Source: Ananas comosus (taxonomy: Eukaryota > Streptophyta > Magnoliopsida > Poales > Bromeliaceae). From it: a DNA stretch of 64,000 nucleotides. The notes beneath the pieces are model-generated. The model was given only the letters and a program-made list of their open reading frames with translations, ran no database searches and had not been told where the DNA came from. This document shows positions 24,441 through 34,219 of the stretch, in pieces. The position numbers were made by a program, and so were the translations under genes. Location of the stretch: the NCBI RefSeq assembly GCF_001540865.1, contig NC_033630.1, forward strand, positions 7,171,624-7,235,623. The letters are read 5' to 3'. How positions within the stretch are numbered: the stretch's first letter is position 1; each line of letters begins with the position of its first letter.

Positions 24441-24962
24441 TCCGGCTACTATGCTATCGGTAGCACGGAGCGCTCCCTGCTACCAAGTTGTTTTCGATAA
24501 TGCGGCTTCCAAATCGACGATCGGCTCCGTTAGACTTGATCTACACTATTGAAAGTATTTGGAAACTAAATTTCAGATTTTTTCGACATCATGACTAGTG
24601 ATCAAAAGATCTTAAAATTGATAATTTTAATGGCCGATGTGGTGTGTTTGTGAGTTTAACGGTGTAAAACAATCCAAATGCGATGAAAATTTTATAGAAA
24701 ATTCTTTTTACTATTTAGAGTAAGATCAGTATATCTGATCTTGAATTTAAATCTTTTATCATCATTTTTCATAAGATTTTTATTTTCAGCCGTTCAATTT
24801 TAGACTATTTGTTTGATAGGTAAATGATATCGAAAAATTATGAAATTTAGTTTCTAAATACTTTCAATAGTGTAGATCAAATCTAACGGAGCTGATCGTC
24901 GATTTGGAAACCGCATCATCGAAAATAATTTGGTAGCACGGAGCGCTCCGTGCTACCGATAG
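24441..24962. mobile_element. F1 foldback element, complete up to an assembly gap
   Basis: Outer end GGCTACTATGCTATCGG. Left palindrome 24459-24484 (one mismatch). Right palindrome 24932-24957 is perfect over 26 bases (GGTAGCACGGAGC / GCTCCGTGCTACC). The outer right end breaks at the N run just after CCGATAG. About 520 bp. Confidence 0.8.
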
Positions 24963-24987
24963 NNNNNNNNNNNNNNNNNNNNNNNNN
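24963..24987. other. Assembly gap (25 N)
   Basis: It begins in the last bases of an F1 element and ends in a GA microsatellite. Confidence 0.95.
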
Positions 24988-25006
24988 AGAGAGAGAGAGA
25001 GAGAGA

Positions 25007-25262
25007 GCAGGGCTACTGTGCTATTAGGAGCACAGCAGCCCTTGTGCTCCTAACTTTCTAACCACCTATCAAGTTTGATGGGTGATTAGAATAAAAGGGG
25101 AAGAGATATTGAAGAGAAATTTAAGGAGAAGAGAATTTGAGACACCCAATTTCTCTCCAATATCTCTTTCCCCTTTTATGCTAACCACCCATCAAACTTG
25201 ATGGGTGGTTAGAAAGTTAGGAGCACAAGGGCTGCTGTGCTCCTAATCGCACAGTAGCCCTG
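25007..25262. mobile_element. F3 foldback element (long near-perfect hairpin)
   Basis: Nearly the whole ~256 bp is an inverted repeat: GGGCTACTGTGC at the left against GCACAGTAGCCC at the right, palindromes at 25025-25052 and 25218-25245 (TAGGAGCAC…GTGCTCCTA), and an interior with AACCACCTATCAAG paired to CTTGATGGGTGGTT. It shares the outer end with F1 and F2 but has a different interior. Flanks: GA microsatellite and (TA)n. Confidence 0.75.
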
Positions 25263-25263
25263 C

Positions 25264-25290
<27 letters not shown>

Positions 25291-25294
<4 letters not shown>

Positions 25295-25518
25295 GAGCTA
25301 CTATGCTTTTAAAAGTACTAAGTTATTGGTGCTTGTAGGCTTTTAGCCATTGGATTAAGAGATATGCGGTTAGGATGATGTGGGCCCCCTAGGGTTGAGT
25401 GGGTGGTTGGTTGAATAGTATAATCTAATGGTTGAAAATGATCCGAGAAGTAGATCTAATGGTAAAAAACTTACAAGCACCAAGTGCTTGGTGCTTTTAC
25501 AAGCACCATAGCTAGACT
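25291..25518. mobile_element. F2 foldback element
   Basis: Outer end GAGCTACTATGCTTTTA, interior signature GTGGGCCCCCTAGGGTTGAG, right end palindrome built on AGCACCAAGTGCTTGGTGCT near 25474-25493, and a second AAGCACC copy. TA and CT/TA tracts flank it. Confidence 0.7.
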
Positions 25519-25540
25519 CTCTCTCTCTATATATATATAT

Positions 25541-26539
25541 GGGTTATTTGCATACACGTTCCTGCAAAACATAGTGAATTGCAGATATATCCCTGCAAAA
25601 CGGAAACTCCGTAAGTTGTCCTTGCAAAAGTCCTAAGTTATGCAGATATGTCCCTCTGGTTAACATCCGTTAGTAAACTGTTAACTTTTTAACAACGAAT
25701 TTATAAAATGACATTTTTACCCTCACAAATATGTCCCTCTAAAAATATTCCTCTTCCCTTTCTCTTTCTCTTCCTCTTCGGGCCGCAGGAGCGGATGGCG
25801 GCGACGGCGCGGGTGGGACTCGCCGGCGACGAAGAAGAGGGAAGAAAAAAAAAGAGAGGAAGAAGAAGAGGGAAGAGGAAGAATAAGAGGAAGAGGGAGA
25901 GGGAGAGGGTTCGCCGCCGCCGTCGCATCTTCTCCCTCGCCGGCGACGAAGAAGAGGGAAGAAAAAAAAAGAGAGGAAGAAGAAGAGGGAAGAGGAAGAA
26001 TAAGAGGAAGAGGGAGAGGGAGAGGGTTCGCCGCCGCCGTCGCATCTTCTCCCTCGCCGGCGACGAAGAAGAGGGAAGAAAAAAAAAGAGAGGAAGAAGA
26101 AGAGGGAAGAGGAAGAATAAGAGGAAGAGGGAGAGGGAGAGGGTTCGCCGCCGCCGTCGCATCTTCTCCCTCGCCGGCGACGAAGAAGAGGGAAGAGAAA
26201 GAGGGAGAGAAAGAAGAAGGGGGAAGAGGAGGAGGGAGAGGAAGAAGGAGAGGGTCCGCAGCCACTGCCGTCACTGCCGCGGCATCTCCCTCGCCGTCAA
26301 CGAAGAAGAAGGAAGAGGAGAGGAGGAAGAGGAAGAAAGGTAGAACCGTAAATTCACATTATAATTAACCATGGTTAAGTATTTTAACCATGGTTAATGA
26401 AAATTTTCTAACAGACTCTAACAGTAGGGACATATCTGCATAACTTGTGACTTTTGCAGGGACAACTTATGGAGTTTCCGTTTTGCAGGAATATATCTGT
26501 AATTCACTATGTTTTCAGGGACGTGTATGCAAATAACCC
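25541..26539. mobile_element. Long-TIR element T1 (copy 1) carrying a minisatellite
   Basis: It begins GGGTTATTTGCATACACGT and ends with the inverted form …ACGTGTATGCAAATAACCC. The inverted repeats stay alignable for about 150 bases (…CATAGTGAATT…, …GTCCCTGCAAAAG…, …CTGCATAACTT…). Both flanks are TATATATAT, which may be a 9-bp duplication of Mutator type or just the tract it entered. Related copies are at 38426-39255 and 59039-59457. The interior holds the minisatellite at 25790-26340. Confidence 0.75.
25790..26340 (+). repeat. 117-bp purine-rich minisatellite with open frames
   Basis: Units begin at 25828, 25945, 26062 and 26179 (GACGAAGAAGAGGG). The first three are nearly identical; the fourth and a fifth part-unit have diverged. 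The period is a multiple of three (39 codons), so frames stay open on both strands: a Lys/Arg/Glu-rich frame on the plus strand (e.g. GRRRGKRKNKRKRERERV) and a Leu/Phe/Ser-rich frame on the minus strand. I judge both to be by-products of the repeat. I see no homology to a known protein. Confidence 0.8.
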
Positions 26540-26552
26540 TATATATATATAT

Positions 26553-27086
26553 AGGCTAGGGCTAAGAGGATAGTAGCACTTGTCCTATCAAATTGTTTTT
26601 GATGATAGAGATTTCGAATCGATGATCGGAGCCATTGAAGTTGATTTATAGTATTTGAAATGTCTAGAAACTAAATTTCATAAATTTTAAAAATTATTTA
26701 CATAGTGATCAAAGTGTCGTCAAATCGACAATTTTTGACGGCCTATATGAGCCGTTTACTTGTTTAATGGTGTAGAGCAATCCAAATTACTTTAATTTTT
26801 CATAGAAAATTCTTTATACTATTTAGATAATGTTTGATAACTCTGATTATGAATTGAGAAAATCTAACCTCTATTTTAAGAAGGTTTTTCATTTATGACC
26901 GTTCATTTTTCAACTATTAAAATGAACTTGATAATGATTTTTAAATATTACAAAATTTGGTTTCTAAACATTTCTAATTGTGTAGATCAATTTCAACGAT
27001 GCCGATTATCAATTTGAAGTTCTGATCATTCAAAATGACTTGATAGGACAATATCCTCAATCCTATTAATAGGATAGTAGATGGAC
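26553..27086. mobile_element. F1 foldback element, diverged
   Basis: Outer end TAGGCTAGGGCTAAGAGGATAG. End palindromes are decayed (AGGATAGTAGCACTTGTCCTAT on the left; ATAGGAC…GTCCTAT-like on the right). Inner arms are recognisable (ATTGAAGTTGATTTATAG, …GTAGATCAATTTCAACG). Flanked by TA and GA tracts. Confidence 0.6.
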
Positions 27087-27136
<50 letters not shown>

Positions 27137-27139
<3 letters not shown>

Positions 27140-27665
27140 GCTGCTGTGTTCTCAGGAGCATGGAGGCCTCCGTGCTCCTGAGCCGTTTTTGATGATGGAA
27201 TTTTCGAATCGATGATTGGCTCCGTTAGACTTGATCTAGGATATTTGAAGTTTCTAGAAAATAATTTTTGCTATTTTTTTATATCATTTATCTAGTGATC
27301 GAAATGATTCAAAATCAATAATTTTTAATGGTTGATATTTGCCGTTTTCAAGTTTAACAGTGTAGAAGTATTCAAATCAGATGAAATTTTGATACAAAAT
27401 TCTTTATACTATCTACAACAAGATCAATATTTCTGATAAAAAATTTTAGTGCTATATCACCACTTTTTATAGGATTTTTATTTTCAGCTGTTAAAAATTA
27501 TTAATTTTGAAACCTTTCGATTGTTAGTTAAATGATATCGAAAAATCGCAAAAATTATTTTCTAGAAACTTCAAATACGCTAGATCAAGTCTAACAGAGT
27601 CAATCTCGATTCAAAAATTCAATCATCGAAAACAGCTCAGGAGCACGGAGAGCACAACAGTCCTG

Positions 27666-27668
<3 letters not shown>
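27137..27668. mobile_element. F1 foldback element, variant ends
   Basis: The left end palindrome at 27151-27182 is 32 bases with one mismatch (CTCAGGAGCA… / …TGCTCCTGAG). The right palindrome has lost half. Inner arms GGCTCCGTTAGACTTGATC and its complement are clear. A (GA)n tract lies on the left and a (TA)n tract on the right. Confidence 0.7.
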
Positions 27669-27699
<31 letters not shown>

Positions 27700-27701
<2 letters not shown>

Positions 27702-27911
27702 TATCGATAGCACAAAGTGCTTAGTGCTATCAGTTTTTTAGCCCTTGGATTGAGAAATATATGGTTAGGATGATGTGGGTCCCCTAGAGTTAAGTGGGTG
27801 CTTGGTTGAATAGTATAATCTAACGAGTAAAGATAATCAAAGGAATTAATCTAACGGCAGAAAACTTGATAGTACCAAGTGTTTGGTGCTATCGATAGCA
27901 TAGCAGCCGCA

Positions 27912-27915
<4 letters not shown>
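27700..27915. mobile_element. F2 foldback element, complete
   Basis: End palindromes at 27706-27731 (GATAGCAC…GTGCTATC) and 27868-27893 (GATAGTACCAAG…TTGGTGCTATC). Interior GATGATGTGGGTCCCCTAGA. Long TA tracts flank it on both sides. Confidence 0.7.
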
Positions 27916-27950
<35 letters not shown>

Positions 27951-28212
27951 AATTGTGTAAGCTACATTAGCTATAATTATAAAAAATAGTTAAAAAAAAG
28001 ATTTTTTTTATTATTTGTTTTAATATAAAATATTATGTGTACTTTTTCTCTCAAAAATTTTTTTAGTTGTAAACAAGTCTTATCATTCTCTTTTTATTTA
28101 ACACAAAATATTATTAAAACAAAAGTCATTAGTACATTTTGAAGTAAGCAAAGGAAACAAGGTAATCCACCCCGTTTTCTTGTTTTTGTTCTTTCTTGCT
28201 CCCCAAGCAAGA

Positions 28213-28562
28213 ATGGTCGTGGGTTACGACCTCGAGTTGAGCGGCGACTTCGGCAGGCAAGATGGTGACGGTGGTAAGATCTCTAAACATAAAAAGTTTT
28301 TTCATTCAGATTAAATTTTGTACTGTAACATATGAATGATCAGCCGGCCAGCAATGATTTAATTTATTGATTTTCAATTTTCATATGTGATATATATTTG
28401 GTTTCGGGAAAAATTTTCAATGCAAAATTATCTTCCACTGCGTTTTCTGATGTACGGATCAATTTCTAACTGTTCTCGCTCTTATTTGTTAATTTTTTTT
28501 TTTTCTTGGATCCAACTGTAGTCGAGGAGGTGCAAGACCGCAGAGAGGGTGTCGCCAGTTAG
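28213..28562 (+). CDS. Possible two-exon micro-gene or captured exon pair, hypothetical
   Basis: An ATG at 28213 opens a frame to a GTAAG donor (exon 28213-28273). A TTTTTTT…CCAACTGTAG acceptor at 28521 resumes the same phase (exon 28522-28562) and ends at TAG, giving only 33 residues (MVVGYDLELSGDFGRQ…). The intron would be 248 bp with a good pyrimidine tract. I do not recognise the peptide. It may be the end of a gene captured by a transposon, or chance. Weak call, made because base composition rises sharply just here. Confidence 0.2.
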
Positions 28563-29698
28563 ATATATAGTATACTATCCATTTTGGCTAATAGAAGTTA
28601 TGAATATGATATTGTGCGTAGATGTTCTATTTTAATGTAGAAGGATGTGATGAAGATTGTAAACTGAGTAGTAAAATTAAGTGGCTATTTTCTTTCATTA
28701 GTTATTTTCAATCCTGTACATATGTTTTTTGTAATAAACTGAATACATAGGTAGTAGCTCTCCACTTTGTGCGAATAGGAGAGATACGCGGCGGATCTGT
28801 TGCACGTCTTGTCGGACTTTTGCGCAAGGGGTGCTAGTCGATCTTCTCGCTTCTGCAAATTGATCCAAATTTTTTTCCTTATCGCACTCTATTAAGTTTT
28901 TTCTAATTGTATTTACGATCTTGGGCATCAGTTTATATTTGCTTTTATTATTTTTACATGCTATACAAATGCAACAACTTCGAAATATACAAATTGTAGG
29001 ATAGCTATTGAAGCAAAAAAAAAAAAAAAAAAAAATATGTAGAGGTGCAACTAAGAAACCCTAGGAATTAAAGGCACCATTAAAATTATAGCAAAAACAA
29101 AAAAAAAAGGTAATTAGTTCAGATACCGCAAAAAGCGAAGCTAGAATTTTTTTTATAGAAAACATAACTAGAGAAGAAGTCATCAGCAAAAGTTTATACC
29201 AGTTTCATTAGATTATTTATTTAGCCTGAAGTTTTCCGCAAATCAGACCCAATAATTACATTCAATGGATTTGATACTATCTAGGTAATTTAAGTTTTCC
29301 GGCAGTTCACTGATTTTGGACCAACAAGAGAAAAAAAGTCACCTGCACCAATTGAAGAAAATATATAGTAGGTCAATTTCAATTTTCTTACTTTGGCCAA
29401 CTTTTACAGAATCGAATATCATAATTTATATATCTAGCTTACGCAATAAGTAGAGTTTACCCACGCAGAATTACTTAGGTTAGCAAATAAAATTATTATT
29501 AGATAAATTATTAGGAGTCTCAACGGGCCAAAAATTGAGCAATCCTTTGCCAACCAAGTTGACTACCGACTACTAATTGGAGACGCCTAATAAATTTGTT
29601 GGAGAGTGCATTTCAATGGAGTGCTCAATTCTTTCCAAATTCGTATCAGGGCTTTGTTTGTATTATTATTATTATATCATTATATATATTATTATAGA
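28563..29698. other. Intergenic DNA, no gene recognised
   Basis: A 76-codon minus-strand frame (28698-28928) has no known motif. An A run is at 29014-29034. Otherwise AT-rich and featureless. Confidence 0.5.
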
Positions 29699-30048
29699 GG
29701 AAACTTCAAATATTCTCCTGTGGTTTCACACTTTCTCACTTTAATATCTTGTGGTTTAAATTGTATCAAGTTAGTACTATGTGGTTTTGCACATTCTCAC
29801 TTTAGTACCATGTGGTTTCAAGTGTATCAAGTTAATACCCTGTGGTTTTGTACTTTCTCACTTTAGATTTAATATTTCGTTAAATTATATACCCCGAAAT
29901 GGATAATAAAAAGAGAAAATTAAAACCACAGGGTACGTACTAACTTGATACAAAAATGAAAGCACAGGGTACTAACTTGATACATTTGAAACCATAGGGT
30001 ATTAAAGTGAGAAAGTGCGAAACCGCAGGGAGGTATTTGAAATTTCCC
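29699..30048. mobile_element. Mutator-like MITE with long terminal inverted repeats
   Basis: The left end GGAAACTTCAAATATTC is the inverted form of the right end (…GGTATTTGAAATTTCC). The arms contain repeated CTGTGGTTT…CACTTTCTCACTTTA phrases on the left and …TAAAGTGAGAAAGTG…AAACCACAGGGTA on the right, in two or three tandem sub-units each. It is flanked by AT-rich DNA. Non-autonomous. Confidence 0.7.
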
Positions 30049-30049
30049 T

Positions 30050-30129
30050 TATATATATTCTTATATTATAAGCAAATATGTTTGTTGGTTTCGTCTCACC
30101 CCTTACTTTGTCGGTTCATGTATAATATA

Positions 30130-30164
<35 letters not shown>

Positions 30165-30232
30165 TTATATTATAAGCAAATATGTTTGTTGGTTTCGTCT
30201 CACCCCTTACTTTGTCGGTTCATATATAATTA
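30050..30232. repeat. Direct duplication of ~65 bp around an (ATT)n tract
   Basis: The block from about 30058 (TTCTTATATTATAAGCAAATA … CTTTGTCGGTTCAT) recurs almost identically from about 30161. An ATT trinucleotide repeat (30129-30161) lies between the two copies. Confidence 0.8.
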
Positions 30233-30245
30233 CTAAAATACCCTT

Positions 30246-31600
30246 CACATAACTAATAATAATTATTAGCACTTCATAGATAGTCTTATAAATAAAATTT
30301 TTTTGTTAACAACATATCTAATAAATTAATATTGAATGCTTAAAATATATTTTTAAATCTTTAATTTTAATATTCTAATTTCACATATTATACCAAATTA
30401 TAAATTTAAATATGAGTTTAATTTTTGAATTCAGATAAAGTCGGATGGCTCAATTCATTATAAATAAAATTTGAATTAAAAAATTACACTTAAATTTAGA
30501 ATTACAATTTTGATGTACATTAAAATTTAGAATAGAAATTCAAATTTTAATTCAAGATTAAAGTTGTACATGTCCTCTTAATATTAAAGTTGTACATATC
30601 CATTAATAAATATCTCTAAAACATTTCACATGTCCTCTTTATAAATACAACTTTTAAGATTAAATTAAATACACATAAAAATTAAATTTTTATGACTTTT
30701 AGCATACTATCTTAATAAATGTATTTATTCTTATTAATTACATAAACATAATAAAACTTAAATTTACAAATAAAACTTAAATTTACAAATAAAACTTAAA
30801 TTTAAAAATAAAATTTAAAATTAGATTAATAATTTTGATGTACAATTAAAATTTAGAATAGAAATTTTAATTTTAATTCAAGATTAAAGTTGTAGTTTAA
30901 ATTTAAAATTATTATATTTAATTTGTTTTAATAAATTTTTCTCATCATTTTGCGTGAAGGCTATTTTAGTAAGTACATATACCTATTAATAAATGTTTCT
31001 AAAACTTTTCACTGACCATCATAATAAATATAACTTTTAATATTAAATAAAATGCGCATTAAAAATTAAATTTATTATGATCTTTCGCATGCCCTCTTAA
31101 TAAATATATTTATTTTTATTAATTACATAAGTTAATATTTTAAATTGGTTTTGAATTTGTATTTTAATTCAAATTCAAAGTTGAATTTAAGTTTGAAATT
31201 AAAATTTTAAAATTTTTAACTACTTATAAATATGTTTTGTTATAAAAATTAAAAAAAAATCATCTACTATTAATTCATTGAATAGGTAACGATCTCAAAT
31301 TTTTAATTAAAATTTTTATTTTTATTTTATTTTATTAAATATGATTTTATTCAAATATATAATTCAACGTTGACTTTGAGCTTAAATTTTGAATTCAAAG
31401 TCTAAATTACTTTATTAGTTATAAATTTATTTAGGAGTATAAAATTATTTTGAGAGGGCGAAATTTTTTTTTATGAATTCTAAAGATTCTTAACCTAAAG
31501 AATTTAAAAAGTAGGTGGTTTAAAAGCCCATGTAAATTTATAAGAGTAGTTGAAAGGTTATTTGAGTATTTATAAATAGTTAGATTTAGATTTTTAGTAA
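30246..31600. other. Very AT-rich DNA with decayed internal repeats
   Basis: No gene. Blocks recur: AAATTTAGAATAGAAATT…AAGATTAAAGTTGTA at about 30526 and 30849, TAATAAATGTATTTATT-like at about 30712 and 31110, and tandem AAATAAAACTTAAATTTAC units near 30750-30810. This looks like an old duplicated element. Confidence 0.5.
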
Positions 31601-31607
31601 AGCCAAG

Positions 31608-34214
31608 TGTCACGCCCCGGATTACACTTTCCCCGGGCACGCCGACAAATCCGCCGTATACAAAGGAATTTTCCCTGTATACGAAGCGATAGCTGTACCT
31701 GTAAATTAAACACTACTACGAACAGTAGTAGGGAGCTGCTAGAGAAAACAGAAACTAAACCAGCTGAGTTTCATATACATAGTCCAAATCCAAAATACAA
31801 AGTTACTCGCACTGGCGAGTTAGGTCCACTATGTACATAAACTCGAAACAAAACATCTACCTGCGGTAGGGGCACCTCTAGCTCAGCACGTCGGGTAGGG
31901 CTCTAACTCGCGACGCCCTTGCCTCGATCCTGGTCCGCAGACGGCGCAGTAGCCGAAACCTGTGGCTCTGCAAAACAGGGGTAACAACTGGGCGTGAGAA
32001 CTACTATAAAACAAGTAGTCCTCAGTGGGTACCGCCCAAAACAACATCGGTCCACCCACTAAGTCTACAGGAGGGAGCAAGAATAGTAGGAAAAGCAGGA
32101 AACAAACTCAACCGCTACAAATCACTATACTATCATGCTCTACACTAACCAACTGTAGGAAATGTCAAATCTGACCCAATCCAATCGGGACTGTAGACAT
32201 ACCCGTCCCTGGGACTGTGAACACACCCGTCCCTGCCCCGTTGCGACTATCGGGCTCTATCCACACTAACTGGTCCGTGGAGAGCAAGTCCAACTGGCAT
32301 GAGCGACACCAACGCAAAAGCACAAAGCCTGACTCCGGAGTGGCACTCGTGGGCGCTACCCAACCGAGTATGCAGCGTATCTCTGTCGAGCTCAATCAGG
32401 CTCCAACTAGCCAAAGTCAAGTAATCGACTTAAACTGGTCTAACAACCAACAGGTAACGTGCCCTCGGCACAATCTGACGCCAAAAAGGCGATACGGGTC
32501 CACCGTCAACTCTGACGGCACCCAACAGTCCGAAACAACCTGAACGACCCTGTAAAAATCCACTCGGCGAACCAGCACGAGTGTAAATACATTCTAAACT
32601 ACCCAAGGTATCCATTGCACTGACTCGGCAACGATACAATCGAACACGGCTCCTAGAGCTAAATCTGGTAGTTTAAGCATATGACGGGTCAAAACGCAGG
32701 TTTTCTCCTAAGTCAAATTTCAAGTCCAACATGTATAATTTAAATATTCATTTCAGCATACTTCTACATTCATATTACATTCAAAATGCTAATCGATGAA
32801 TTAAAGCATGATTTACAACACTCGAACTATACACGTTGACTAACATGCACTTAGGAGCGAAACCGATGAAACACCCACCTCTAATGCAATTCCTGGCAGC
32901 AATAGGGTCTCGGATCCTCAAGCAACACTGCTGGAAACCTCTTCAAACCAGCAACAAAGCCCCTTAAGATCTGGATTTACAATGCACCCAAAAATCCAAT
33001 AAAAATCATCAAAATCCACAATTCAGTCCAAGTACACAGCAGCAGAGAAGAGAAAGGTTTCGACCAAGCTAACCTTCACCAAAATCCACAAGTAAGGACT
33101 TCGTGGATTCTTCTCGCAGTCCCGAAACCAACGAATCAAGTCTCGACGAAATCCGATGCTCCTACGTCGAGTACGAGCTGAAATACCAACAGTCGACGAT
33201 AAAGTTCAGCAAAACAGCACTTAAGCTTAAAAATCCCAATTCCAATGTCAAAACTCACCTAATGAACTCCAAATCAGGTGAAGAAGGTCCCAATTCCAGT
33301 GCTGGGTGATGGTGAACGTGACTCAACTCCACAAAGCCCCTGCTTCCAAAGTTCACCCCAAAAAGAACTCAAAAACTTACAATTCTGCCCACAGCAACAA
33401 CAGCAGAGGAAAACTTGAGTTCGACTGAGCTAACCTTCACTAAATTCTGTGAATCATGGCTTCGTGGATTCCTCTGGAAGTCTAGAATCCAGCAAACCAA
33501 GTTTCGTCGAGATCCGATCTTCCTACGTCGCACACGAGTCAAAACACTGGAGGTCGACGCTGAAGAACTGCAGAATCAGCACACCATCAAGCTGGATCAA
33601 TGGAACTTGATGCAATTTGAAGCAAATCCGAGGTTTGAGAGGCTAAGAGGGGTTTCTCTGTGAAGGAGGGAAGAAAAGAGCAGCAAAGGGACGCTTACCA
33701 AGTATTTATAGTGAGTTAGAACGATCCAAAAAGCCTCAGGAACTCAAGCTGCTATCCAGTGCCCCTGCAGAAACGGGCATTTCCGGGCGCCCGGAACCAT
33801 GTTCTGGGCGACCAGAACATCCCGACTGCACAAACCGGGCCCTTCGGTCTCTCCGCCCGCGGTGTGCTGCGCCCGTAAACGGCTCCGGCGGAGCTCACCT
33901 ACCACCCTGCCACGCGTCGAAGCAAGCGATATTCACGAGGTGGAATTTCCGGACCCACTTCTGGGCGCCCGGAACATAGGATCCGAATTGGCTTCCAGTT
34001 TCAAATAAATTCAACACTCATTTCTGGGCGACCCTAACAATGTTCTGGGCGCCCGAATCTGGCAAAACTCCAGTTTTGCTTATTTGAGTGCGCCGAGTCC
34101 AATTCTGCATCCAATTCGTGCAGAATTGACTCCGACTCAGTCCGACACTCTCCAGAGATGTCGACCAGTCTATAATACTGAAGCCAATCCTATCCAAAGC
34201 TCAGGAACACTACA
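31608..34214 (-). mobile_element. Solo LTR of family D, complete
   Basis: It starts TGTCACGCCCCGG at 31608 and ends …GAACACTACA at 34214. The reverse complement therefore runs TGTAGTGTTC…GGGGCGTGACA, matching the TGTAGTATCC…GGGGCGTGACA of the solo LTR at 47407-49552. A perfect 5-bp target duplication, CCAAG, flanks it (31603-31607 and 34215-34219). At 2607 bp it is about 460 bp longer than its relative. Internal sub-repeats contain TCGACGAAATCCGA…CTCCTACGTCG near 33138 and a second version near 33506. No gag-pol. Probably Ty3/gypsy (inference from size and ends). Confidence 0.85.
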
Positions 34215-34219
34215 CCAAG

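Noticed and set aside
25701..26343. 211-codon basic protein and two minus-strand proteins
   Set aside because: Products of a 117-bp minisatellite whose length is a multiple of three; all frames repeat without stops. Kept as a finding only because of the possible captured origin.
23202..30232. CRISPR-like or satellite array
   Set aside because: The repeats are dispersed foldback elements and microsatellites of different sizes, not equal repeats with unique spacers, and the DNA is from a plant.
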